Positions 1 through 10,182 of a stretch of DNA of 64,000 bases are shown in pieces. This DNA is from Tuctoria greenei (lineage: Eukaryota; Streptophyta; Magnoliopsida; Poales; Poaceae): NCBI GenBank assembly GCA_036927565.1, contig JAYESD010000009.1, positions 156,324,929-156,388,928 of the forward strand, in the 5' to 3' direction. Position numbers and translations under genes: made by a program. The first letter of the stretch is position 1. Every line of letters starts with the position of its first letter. Under the pieces are notes generated by a model that ran no database searches, was not told the DNA's origin, and saw only the letters and a list, made by a program, of their open reading frames with translations.

Positions 1-436
1 GGTGCAATTACTCTTCCAGTGACCTTCGGGACCCGAGAGAATTACCGCACTGAGAAGTTGGTCTTCGACGTGACGCAGATCAACTTACCCTTCAACGCCA
101 TTTTGGGCAGACCAGCCTTATACAAGTTCATGGCTGCTTCTCATTATGGCTACTTGGTCTTGAAGATGCCAACACTAGCCGGTGTTCTCCACATCCGTGG
201 AGATCGCACCGCTGGAGTGACAGCTCTGGAAGAACTCCACGCGCTTGCTACAGCGCAGGAGGAAGAACCCGGAAAGGAGCAACCTCCGAAACCCAATGAG
301 CATTCATCATCGAGGCTCAACCTCCGCACCTCGCGTGCAACCAAGCGACGACATCGACATTCCTGTCAAAGTCGTCCAAATCAGTTCTGACGCCGCTCAG
401 ACCACCCGTATATCGGGAGGTCCGAATGACAAATAG
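1..436 (+). pseudogene. gypsy aspartic protease, C-terminal part
   Basis: The frame starting before the window shows the C-terminal half of the retroviral-type protease of the gypsy element, with the ILGRPALYKF segment followed by a linker rich in Glu, Pro and Ser. It is closely similar to 37526-37903 of the second gypsy copy in this window, which allowed the assignment. The catalytic D-S/T-G lies outside the window. A frame change near 300-350 and a stop near 434 separate it from the reverse transcriptase. The role would be cleavage of the Gag-Pol polyprotein; this copy is not functional. Confidence 0.75.
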
Positions 437-475
437 AAACTCGCGCTCAACACTTTCCTCCAGGCAAATGTCGAT

Positions 476-2074
476 GTGTTTGCCTGGCAACCGTCACAAA
501 TGCCTGGGATCCCTAGGGAAGTGATCGAGCACAATCTGAAGGTCTATCCCGACGCTCGGCCTGTACATGAGAAGCCTCGGAAGCAATCAGTAGAGCGACA
601 AAACTTCATACGTCAAGAAGTGAAGAAGTTGCTCGAAGCTGGATTCATCCGAGAAGTCTTCCACCCAAAATGACTGGCAAATCCAGTCGTTGTACCCAAG
701 CTCGGCGGGAAGCTTCAGATGTGTATCGACTACACTACACTGAATAAGGCATGTCCAAAAGATCCATTCCCACTAACTAGAATAGATCAAATAGTGGATT
801 CCACCTTCGGGTGTGAATTACTGTGTTTCCTAGACGCATATTCTGGGTACCATCAAATCAGAATGTCTAGGGAAGATGAAGAGCATACCTCCATCACAGT
901 AGATGGATTATATTGTTATATTTCCATGCCATTTGGTCTCAAGAATGTTGCTTTAACATTTGTACGAGCTATAAACAAAACTTTTCGAGAGCTCATCAGA
1001 GACGTGGTGGAAGTGTATGTCGATGACATTGTCCTCAAGATCAAGAACAAGGAGTCATTCCTTTCCACCTTGCAAGCTATCTTTGACAAGTTGCGAGTCA
1101 CTTGCACGAAGCTGAACCCGGACAAGTGTGTCTTCGGGGTTAGCTCCAGAAAACTGCTAGGTTTCTTGGTGAACCACCGAGGAATAGAAGCAAATTCGGC
1201 GAAGATAAAAGTTATTGAAGACATGCGGCCACCAGCCCGCATCAAGGACGTCCAGAAGCTGACTAGATGTCTATCCGCTCTCACCCGTTTCATCTCAAGA
1301 CTGGCAGAATGGGCACTACCCTTCTTCAAGCTATTGAGGAAGTCCAGACCATTCCAATGGTCTGAAGAAGCAGAAAAGGCATTCCAGGAGCTGAAGCAAC
1401 TCCTCACCACCCTACCAACCTTGATAGCTCCGAACCCTGGTGAGCCACTACTGCATTACATTTCGGCAACTGACGAAGTTGTGAGCATGGTCTTGGTTGC
1501 GGAAAGATTAGAACCATCTCCAGTTCAGGAATTTAGACCCCTTCGGGAGGGTCTGGAGCTACCTGAAGTCGAGTCTGGGTCCCAACTCCCAGACTTTGAT
1601 CCTCAAGGCGAGACGCCGGAGGATCCACGTCCTTCAAATGAAAGAGTCACTACTGCTGAACAAGAAGATTCGGACCCCTCCGGGAGGGTCCGAATCACTT
1701 CAGGAGAAGCTCCGGGTTCCTCCAGCCGGAACTCGGAGGTTCCCGAACAAGGTCCGGACCCTTCCGGGAGGGTTCGAGTAGATGAGGAGGAAGGTTCGGG
1801 CCCCTTCGGGAGGGTCCGGACAGTCCAACGCCCGGTGTACTTCATCAGCGAAGTACTCCATGATGTCAAAACTCGGTACCTGGAGGTGCATAAGCTGCTC
1901 TACACAGTTCTTATTGCCTCTAGGAAGCTCCGACACTACTTCCAAGCTCACAAGATTTTAGTGGTAACCTCTTATCCACTACGTGCAATCTTACATAACC
2001 CCAATTCCACTGGGAACATTGCAAAGTGGGCAGCGGAATTAGCCGAGTTCGACCTTGAATTCGTCCCAAGATAA
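476..2074 (+). pseudogene. gypsy reverse transcriptase and first RNase H
   Basis: Two consecutive frames, broken by a stop at 671-673, encode the reverse transcriptase. Visible motifs are the VPKxGGKLxMCIDYTxLN segment near 690-740, LDAYSGYHQI near 830, PFGLKN near 930 and the catalytic YVDDIV near 1015-1035, which is intact. A classical RNase H follows, from RPVYFISEVLHD near 1830 to its end at 2074. Between them lies an insert of about 110 residues made largely of repeated D-P-S-G-R-V-R units (about 1535-1825), where catalytic RNase H residues would be expected, so RNase H activity is doubtful. Known family role: copying element RNA into DNA and removing the RNA strand. Confidence 0.85.
1539..1820 (+). 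repeat. GC-rich palindromic repeats inside RT/RNase H linker
   Basis: Four copies of a near-palindrome of the form GGACCC-TCCGGGA-GGGTCC occur at about 1539, 1671, 1755 and 1798. Each has CCC/GGG arms that could form a hairpin in RNA. In the pol frame they encode the D-P-S/F-G-R-V-R motif repeatedly. They sit in the linker between reverse transcriptase and RNase H. Similar GGGAGGGTCC motifs are absent from the corresponding place of the second gypsy copy because that copy is deleted there. Confidence 0.7.
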
Positions 2075-2189
2075 GCGATCAAGAGTCAAGCATTGGCAGA
2101 CTTCGTGGCGGAATGGACCCCCTCTTCATCAAATCCTGGGGGCCCCAGTGAGCAGAAGTCGAAACCCAAGGTTCTGGTCTTCACTGAGC

Positions 2190-2641
2190 ATCACTAAAAT
2201 CTCTACTTTGATGGCTCCGTGCAGAAGAAGGGGGTCAGAACTGGAGTCCTTCTCCTCGCTCCGACCGGGGAGAAGGTTAAATACATGGTGCACCTTGACT
2301 TCAAGGCGACCAACAACATGGCGGAGTATGAAGCACTAATTTATGGACTCAAGGTGGCACTATCGTATGGTTTCAAGTAGCTGTTGGTAAAGGGTGATTC
2401 ACAGCTTGTTGTAAAACAAGTCAAAGGTGAATGTTGCTGCAACAACCCTCAACTAGCTGCATACCTACTTGAAGTCCAGAAGCTTCAGAAGGACTTCAAC
2501 GTCCTGGATCTTTGCCATGTCCAGCGTCTCAACAACGCTGAAGCTGACGAACTCTCGACGAAAGCCTCAACCGGGGCTCCAGCTCCCGACGGAACCTTCA
2601 TCCGGAGGTTGTCTAAACTACAGCTCAGCCTGTCGAACTGA
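2190..2641 (+). pseudogene. gypsy second (archaeal-type) RNase H domain
   Basis: After the polymerase-linked RNase H ends at 2074 the plus strand encodes a second RNase H fold. Visible pieces are F-D-G-S near 2210, a TNNMAEYEALIYGL segment near 2310-2345 and LVKGDSQLVVKQV near 2384-2420, carrying the D, E, D catalytic pattern, and then N-x-x-A-D-x-L-S near 2530-2555. This additional aRNH domain is known to mark Tat-clade gypsy elements in plants. The frame is interrupted by a stop at about 2378 (TAG in place of the usual codon before L-L-V-K-G-D) and by earlier frame changes. Confidence 0.8.
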
Positions 2642-2664
2642 GCCAAGGGGGCGAGACCAGCACT

Positions 2665-4019
2665 TTGAAGCTGGCGGTCCCGATGGCCCTGTTGCCATGG
2701 CGTCCATCAAGGGTCGTAGGTGCTGCAGGAAGCTCCGAGCAACCCAGCACGCAAGACTCAAATCCTCAAGCTAGCTCTGATACATGGATCTCAGAGATCT
2801 GGAGCTACTTGAAAGACAATTTCCTTCCTGAAGATAATGTATCCGCTGAACGGATAGTCAGATTGGCTAAAAGATACACACTGGTAGAAGGGGATCTCTA
2901 CCGGTGTGGTGCCAACGACGTCCTAATGCGGTGCATTACAAGGGAAGAAGGTTGTGAGATCCTCGCAGAAATCCATGGAGGCGAGTGTGGGAACCACGCG
3001 TCCTCCCGTACGCTGGTAGGTAAAGCCTTCCGGCATGGCTTTTACTAGCCTACAGCGCTCCAGGATACAACTGATCTAGTGAGGAAATGTGATGCATGCC
3101 AGTTTCATGTGAAACAAATTCACACACCGGCTCAACCTCTACAAATGATACCTCCTACATGGCCTTTCGCTGTGTGGGGGATGGATATCTTGGGACCTTT
3201 CCCAAGAGCTGTCGGAGGTTATAAGTTCATGTACGTTGCCATTGACAAGTTCACCAAATGGTCAGAAGCAACTCCAGTTGTAATAATAAACAAGCAATCA
3301 GCTATCAACTTCTTGCAGTCCATCGTATGCAGATTTGGAGTCCCAAACAAGATCATAACTGATAATGGGACCCAGTTCACAAGCCCTGCATTCCAAGGAT
3401 ATTGCAAAGACCTTGACATCCAAGTCAGCTACGCTTCCATAGCTCACCCGACAAGCAATGGCCAAGCCGAGAGAGCAAATGCAGAAATCCTAAAAGGACT
3501 CAAGACGAGCACATATGAGCGCCTGAAAAAACATGGAGCCAACTGGATCGAAGAGCTTCCGCCCACTCTATGGGCCAACAGGACAACTCCAAACCGGTCA
3601 ACTGTAGAGACACCCTTCTTCCTGGTGTATGGAGCTGAAGCAGTCCTTCCTCCGGAAATCACCTTGGGGTCGCTCCGGGTCCGGACCTTCAACGATGCCG
3701 CGCAGGACCAGCTCCGGCGTGAAGACCTTGACCTCCTTGAAGGGGAAGGTGCCGAGTAGCTGTTCAGAATGCCTGATACCGCCAAGCTCTTCGGCGCTAT
3801 CACTAAAGGCATGTTCACAGCCGACGGCTCGAGGAAGGCGTTCTGGTGCTACGGAGAATACAAACTCGTGAAGGGTTAAACAAACTCTCCCCCAACTGGG
3901 AAGGACCTTTCTGAGTGATCAAAGTATCCCGTCCCGGATGCGTTCGCTTGGCAACCGAGGATGGGACACCTCTCCCTAATCCTTGGAACATTGAGCACCT
4001 CCGTAAGTTATACGCTTAA
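2665..4019 (+). pseudogene. gypsy integrase
   Basis: The zinc-binding H-H-C-C region lies at about 2960-3110 (H-G-G-E-C-G-N-H and C-D-A-C-Q), interrupted by a stop at 3046-3048. The catalytic core runs from WGMDILGPFPRA near 3175 through ITDNGTQF near 3355-3380 to the Glu in GQAERANAE near 3460, so D, D and E are all present. The C-terminal part continues in another frame after a stop at 3757 with a W-E-G-P-F type motif near 3900-3920 and ends at TAA 4017-4019. Integrases of this family insert the cDNA. At least three disruptions make it a pseudogene. Confidence 0.85.
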
Positions 4020-5236
4020 TATCACGGAGGTGAGTCTGTAGTTACATGTGATGTATGTTATAGAGTCATTGTACAGAGTCAGGTAGCTCCTTCAGGAGAA
4101 CAGCCACACCTTCCCCGGAAGGTCCGCAAAGTTCAGGCAACACTTGTCATGGTTTCAGAACTAAAAGTGTAGCTAGCTACCTTGGGTCAAACGAGAAACA
4201 AAACACACTTAGCATGGTTTCGTACCCTAAGAGTGTACTTGTTTCCCCTGTACCCCGGACCTATAATGAAAGACATCATTGTGTGAAAACAGACTCCACG
4301 TGCATTTATTTTGTACAGGCTCAATATTTTTTATTTTTCTCTTTCTTGTCTATAACAAAGTTGTGCAATTCTTAAGAAACTTTAGCTCGACCAGTTCACA
4401 TATAATTCAAGTCGCATTTTCAACTTTTCTGGGTCTAAACATTTTTAATGGTTTACTTGTCTGAATGCCGCCAAGCCAATCTAGGGCCGGAGTGCGCTAT
4501 CGACTTAGCCTGGTCATGCACCTAAGTACACCACTCTACCTACACCCCGGCAGGCCGAAGTAAGGCAAGTCCATAAATGATCAAACCTGGAGAAAACAAG
4601 CCAGTGCACTTAATTGTATTTAGAATTGTGTTTGACCTAAAACTTTCTAGGGAATAGTAAGTCGCAATTGAGTTATAGATAGGAAATGGATTTTACTGTT
4701 TTTCTTGACTTCCGTGTGCAGGAAAAATAAAGATCTCATGGTGATGATGAATTAAGCCGGAGCTATTAAAGCTCCGACATCCCCTAAGGTGACTTGTTGT
4801 CGATGTTTTAACATTGATAGCAAGCGTCGCTGGAGCTACTAAGTTCCGGTAAAGGCAGGGGGCCAGCCGTCAACGTGAAGAAAAGATGGTGGGAAGACTC
4901 CACAGTGGGGTCTGCTATCGACGCACTGCGTGTTGACAGTAGTCGCTGCCGGAGCTACTAAGCTCCGACAACGCCAGGGGGCCTATACTATCAAAGACTT
5001 TGGACCTACGCTCTACAAGTTCGAAGCGCGCAAGTCTTCAACAAAGTGCTACATCCTCTTGGTAAATGTTCACAATCAAATTGTGTACATCTACCAGGGG
5101 GCCAAGTGGGACAAAGCTGTTGAAGACAAAAAATGAAATTCCCAAAAAACTTGGATTTCATTCATCTGGAGACAAGAGATTACAAAATTGGAGAAAAAGA
5201 AGAGAGAATACAAGCGGGAGCTACAAAGAGAGAATC
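4020..5236. other. gypsy 3' internal non-coding spacer
   Basis: There is no supported ORF between the pol stop and the end of the antisense ORF on the other strand. The stretch is AT-rich to about 4700 and then holds three copies of a short palindromic unit (about 4755-4982). It is the usual separation of pol from the antisense region in this type of element. Confidence 0.6.
4755..4982. repeat. three GGAGCTAYTAA-GCTCC palindromic units
   Basis: Units of the form GGAGCT-A(C/T)TA(A)-AGCTCC occur near 4758, 4832 and 4952, spaced about 75 and 120 bp apart, each followed by a purine or GGGGGCC-type stretch. They resemble small stem-loops. The GGAGCTAC half-motif is also found in the LTRs of this element family, for example near 12154. 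Confidence 0.6.
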
Positions 5237-6385
5237 CTAGACCCTATGGAATAATGAGGCGACCTTCTGGGCAACCACCGACACGCTGGCTTGGGCGGCT
5301 TCTCCCTCTCCGTCGATGGGGCCTTCAAGCGTCGGGTCTAGTGAGAATTGAGGGTCCCGGCTTGTGTAGCATGTCATCACGTATTCTGCGACATTCTTCG
5401 CCAGGGATTGTCCCTCGGTTTCCAACTGGTATGCGATGACATCACCCATCTTGGTGAGCTTGTTGCCTGCCGAACTCAACGCCTGCAACGCCTGGTCCAG
5501 CTCCGGCTCCGGATCATCCAGATGCACTGGACTAAAACCCATTGGCGTCAGCGCGTCGTTGGCTTTGCCCAGGAAGTCCCAAACTTGTTGGGACTCTGCA
5601 GCCCTTGAGCCTCACACCACCTCCAAGGATCTTCTGGTCGCCGCAAGCTCTGAATTCTCCCGGGCAAGACGCTCTACCTCTTTGGCATTCTGTTGAATCT
5701 TTTTAGCAACCTGCCTTTCGAGTTTGTCGAGCTCTTCCTCCCGGAGGTGGATCTTGTTTTAGCGGTCGACCAGGTCTTTCTCCCAGCCCCACACTTTCTT
5801 CTCCCTGGCAGCAATGTCATTCTCCCTCCCGTGGAGGTCCTGCCCTCGCTGCTAGGCCTTCTTCTCCTCTTTCTCGCAGCGCTCCTCCAACTTCTTGGTG
5901 CGCACCGCAACTCTTGTCACCCAGAGTTAGCCTCTGAGTAAGCTCTTCCTCCCTCTTCGCGAGGTCATCCCGCAACTCCAGGAGTTTTTGCTCTTCATCT
6001 TCGAGCTTTTTCTCCCGCTCCTCAAGGGCCTCCCGGCGCTTGACGAGGCTGTCGTGGATGGCGTTGAGCTTCCCCCGCGATAATTCGCCGCATTATTAGC
6101 AGCTACGGCTTGTTCATGGATGGCTCGGGACTGGTTGTTGAGAGATCGCACCATGCTTTCCCTATCATCCAGTAGCTTACCCCAGTACTCCAACCGAACC
6201 TTCTCCTTCTTCACCCACTCCTTGTCGTTAGCCAGCCTCGACTGCGCCAGCTTGGTCTCGAATTGGAGCCGGTTGTGCCACCTCCTAAGAGTTTCGTGCT
6301 TCTCCTCGAGGGTCTTGTTGTCGTGGTAAAAAGCCAGCTCGACCTGACGAAGACTGGAGTAGGCGTTGTCGATAGACAGCGACAA
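5237..6385 (-). pseudogene. gypsy antisense ORF, coiled-coil C-terminal part
   Basis: This is the minus-strand continuation of the antisense gene whose N-terminus is at 11454. The 152-residue segment at 5927-6385 is rich in Glu, Lys, Arg, Leu and Gln with heptad-like spacing, consistent with a coiled coil. The segments at 5674-5910 and 5237-5542 continue it in shifted frames and end with an acidic tail and a stop at 5237. Proteins with an N-terminal 'putative gypsy type transposon' domain and a C-terminal coiled coil are common predicted products in grass genomes. Their function is unknown. Breaks at about 5920 and 5545-5670 show decay. Confidence 0.7.
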
Positions 6386-6457
6386 AGGGATTGGCTCTGG
6401 GCCTGTCAGGGTCTTCTCCGCTAGCTCCAGCGGGTTCCCCGTGACAAAAATCAGGTC

Positions 6458-6949
6458 TCACTCTACAAGAGCGGTCCCCTGAGCTTCCACGGCACTAGGG
6501 CCGCCCTCCGGGATAGCCTCTGCCACCGCCGAGGAAGGTCCTGCAACAGAAGTTTCGACCTCCGAAGTTGGATCCGAAGGTCCCGCCGCCAGGTCATCAA
6601 CAACTGGTCCCTCGGGCTGGGGGCCAGCAGCTTCATCTAGGCACCCTGGCTCAGGCGCGGGCACCTCCAAGACCACCACCTCCGGGGCAGGCGTTGAAGG
6701 TCTGGTCGGAGCTGAAGCCACTTCCGGCTCCGACGCTAGCGCCTCCTCCACTGCCGCCTCAGGCACTGGCGCTTCGACCATCATGGGCTCGAGCACCGGC
6801 ACTTCTGCAGCAACCGGCTCAGGCGCCGAAACTTCTTCGACGACTGACACAAGCGCCGAGCTCCATCAACCACCGGCTCTACTGCCGAGGCTTCATCAAC
6901 ACTCGGCTCTACCGCCGTGGCTTCATCAACACCTGGCCCCACCGCCGGG
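6458..6949 (-). pseudogene. gypsy antisense ORF, Pro/Ala/Glu-rich middle, downstream half
   Basis: A minus-strand low-complexity stretch of repeated P-V/E-P-E-A-A-V type units (EVSAPEPVAAEVPVLEP and similar) links the N-terminal domain and the coiled coil. It is cut at 6950-6954 by the solo LTR at 6955-9683. The same type of sequence resumes at 9684, directly beyond the 5-bp target duplication GCTTC, which shows the two halves were once continuous. A stop at 6458-6460 separates it from the coiled-coil part. Confidence 0.7.
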
Positions 6950-6954
6950 GCTTC

Positions 6955-9683
6955 TGTGATGCCCGGTTCCGAAAACTAAACCAAGCTAACGCATATGTGT
7001 GCCCAGGATGTTCAACACACATACACGAGTGATTCACAAATGATAAACAGATAATTACCACAGCTCAAATTATTAAATAAGTACTCTTATTACATAATTC
7101 ATTATATCCTTGAATACAAGCTCTAATGAATATTAATGACAAGTTCAACTAATGCAGCGAAAATAAACTAATTAAGCAACTAAGCAAACTAAGCAAAAGG
7201 GTTAGCGCAGCTCCAATAACACCACAGGCAAAGTTGACGGTAGACACGGCCTAGAACTCCGCATTATTGCCATTAAACTCACAATCCTGACCTGCAACTG
7301 TTGGGGGGGGGGATTGCAAGAGTGAGTACATGTCGTACTCAGCAAGTGTGGAAAGTATGACATGTGGCTTATTCAAATGACGAATGTAATAATGGCTAAG
7401 TGCTGAAAAGTACAGTAAAACCTTTGAAAAGCATTATACTATGTCTATATGAAACAATCCCATCATAACCATCATATTAATAAAATATAAACCATATCCA
7501 ATTATTGTCAACATCATCATTATCCATGTCCAATTACCATAACTCAAATTCATATCCATGACCATAATCCATAAACCATCCATAACCATTACCAACCCAT
7601 AACCATAATCCAACCATCCCAATACCAAAATCCTCTAATCATGTAGGTCATCCAGGCGCTCATAACCGGGAGCACGGCTATCATGATAGTTTTTAACACT
7701 CTGCAGAGTTTGTACCACTTTACCCACACGTTCGTGATTTCATCACCTTTCGGTGACTAAGAAACCTCCATTATGCCATCTCACACTTCCGTAGGTGTGT
7801 GGCCAAGAGATCACAAAATAGCCTTTCAAAAGGGACTACTAGTATGTACGGCTCCACTAAGGTTTCACCGGCAGGCTTGAATCTCTATTCTCCCGCCCAC
7901 GGGCCCCCTCGTGTGCCATGCGGATCCCAGGGCAGTCCTCCTCGACTCCCATTCCCCGCGCCATCCAATGGTCCGTACAATGCTAGCAGCGCTCCTAATT
8001 ATTCAGCTACGCCGCACCCATACTTGGCCTTGTGGTGGCACTGTTGACCTGGCATATTCTCGCATGAACCGGTCCTTAGATCTAAAGCAAGCAAACCACC
8101 ATAACATCCAACCCATCCACATACCAGGCTTGCTCAGATCACCCATCGTATTGACCAGTTCACATTAACCATAATATCATTTATACCTAATTAAATGTGT
8201 AGTGTTGTTTGCCATCCCAATTAATTAAGCAAAGCAAAAAGGTAAAAACTCTTCCCGAGTATCTACCATAAATTCCAGGTGACAAGGGTGGTCAACAAAA
8301 CTAGTAAACTTCCTACCATAGGATTCCCATCAATTTGACACAAGCATGCAAGTTTGCAAACAAAAAATTTATTTTAAAACAGGATCAATATGCTTCAAGG
8401 ACACTTGTCTTGCTCCGGCGGATGGAGTTGCTCAAGCGCTTCGAAGTCTTGATTTTGGAAATCCTCGTATGCGGCCTCTTGAGCACGTTCCTCTACGCGT
8501 GATCATACATACAAGAAAAGTACATACAATTCAATATAATGCACACAAAATAATCAACATGCAATGACATGTATGCATGTACAATTCAATAATTAATTTA
8601 CTACAGTTGTTTATTAATTAGATGCAACTTGTTCATATGTGTTCATATGAGTTTACAGGGATTTTAGAGTGGATTAATGCTGCTGAAAATAAAATTACGA
8701 CGCAACTACGATCAATTTACGTCTATTAGATTCAATATGGTCGCTAAAATTCGCATCGGGAACATGGCCTACTGTAGATGCGATGGCTTTGATGATCGTG
8801 GGATGGGGACAATGTGTAGACGAAGTAGATGCGCAAAGTCCTCCGGCGGCCCGACGGCGGCGACGCGATGGCGACGACGATCTTCGGCGGACGGCGGCGC
8901 CCTCCTCTTTTTCTTCCTCTTCTTCCCCTTCTTTTTCTCCTTTTTCTTCTCTGGGCGCAGCCCTCTGGTCTCTGGTTCCGGCGGCTTTTCTTCTCTGGAA
9001 GGCGGCGGAGGCTGTTCTGCGGTATCGGGAAAAATCCCTATGGAGTCTCGGTGTTTATATAGGCGGCAATGGGGCGTACGCGTGCGGCATCCAGGGACGA
9101 GTCGGTTGCGGTCGCGTCGGGGTGGGGCCTAGAGCGCGCGTTGGGACCCGGGATTCGGGGCGGGGCGCGGTCGTGCGGGGTGGGCCACGCGGGAGCGGCC
9201 GGTACGGGCGAGCGGGTGAGGACCGGGAATCGCGCGCGGGAGGCGGGAGCTCGCGCGGGAGCGCGGCTGGCTCGGGCGGGATTCGGCGGGTGGGGCCCGG
9301 CGGGACGCGCGCTACGGCGGGCAGGCGCGGTCGGGTCGGCACGAGCAGCGCTGGTGGGGCTCGCTAAGGCGCGTGGCGGCGGGGCCAGCTGGCTGGGCCG
9401 GCTTCGGCCGCCTGGCCAGCGGTGGGTTTTTTTCTTTTTTTTAGTATTATTATTATATAATATATTTTATTACTTATATTTATTCATTTTACTTTTTTAT
9501 ATATACAGTTATTATATATTATTTATATATTTATATATATATATATATATTTTTACTATTATTTTTTTATACTATTTCCCTATTACAAGTTTTAGGCTAT
9601 TTTTATTTCTTTTCCTCTATTAATGTTTAATGAATGAACATGTATGCAATGCAATGCATGATGCAAAAATTGAGGGTGTTACA
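6955..9683 (-). mobile_element. solo LTR (2.7 kb) inserted in the antisense ORF
   Basis: On the minus strand the segment starts TGTAACACCCTC and ends GGGCATCACA, the TG...CA form of an LTR. It is flanked by a perfect 5-bp duplication GCTTC at 6950-6954 and 9684-9688. No second LTR copy, primer-binding site or coding region of a retrotransposon was seen inside, so a solo LTR left by recombination is the simplest reading. The interior is AT-rich at 7000-7650 and 9430-9620 and strongly GC-rich at 8780-9420. ORFs in the GC-rich part (for example 8783-9367) are low-complexity Gly/Arg/Ala and not credible genes. Confidence 0.82.
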
Positions 9684-10182
9684 GCTTCAAAAACAACCGG
9701 CTCTAGGGCCGGAATCGCAGCTACCTCCGACTCTGAGGCCGGAGCATCCACCATTTCAGCATCCAAACTCGGAGCTTCAACCTCCGGGGTAGGTGCCACT
9801 GGTACATCCTCATTCCCGTGGTCTGGCGCTACCACGAGAGCTTCTAGGGATGAGTCGAGGTCCAGGACCACGACAGCCGCCGCTGGAGCTGTTGCAGCCT
9901 CAACCACCTCTTGAGGCGGCGCTGGGATTGGAGTCGGAGCCTCCGCCTGCACAGCCTCAGCTGCTGCTATAGGAACCGGAGCTTTAGCCCCTTTCTTGGG
10001 TACCCTGTGGATGAAGGACGAAGACACTCAAAACGTAGTTACAACAAAAAACAACCAACTGAGGTAAAAAACAAATTTACCTCGGAAGGCTTCCGCTCCA
10101 GCTAGCGCGGAACCTCTTCCCCGGACGCTCGGGGCCGGACCCTGTCTCCATTGGCGTGTTAGCTCCGGAAGGTTCCCCGGAG
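9684..10182 (-). pseudogene. gypsy antisense ORF, Pro/Ala-rich middle, upstream half
   Basis: The minus-strand segment reads as a proline/alanine/valine/glutamate-rich linker (for example APTPEVEAPSLDAEMVDAPA) that is interrupted on its downstream side by the solo LTR. It belongs to the antisense gene beginning at 11454. Between 10028 and 10182 the frame is not continuous. Confidence 0.65.

Noticed and set aside
916..1410. 164-residue minus-strand ORF opposite the gypsy RT
   Set aside because: It is the shadow of the RT frame, and the second gypsy copy shows a similar shadow; composition has no domain sense.
7434..7628. Minus-strand ORF with Met/Asp/Tyr/Gly-rich repeats
   Set aside because: It arises from CCATAACCAT-type simple repeats within the solo LTR; no protein family.
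8677..9623. Overlapping GC-rich ORFs inside the solo LTR
   Set aside because: Low-complexity Gly/Arg/Ala/Pro in several frames at once, no motif, fully inside an LTR with clear borders.
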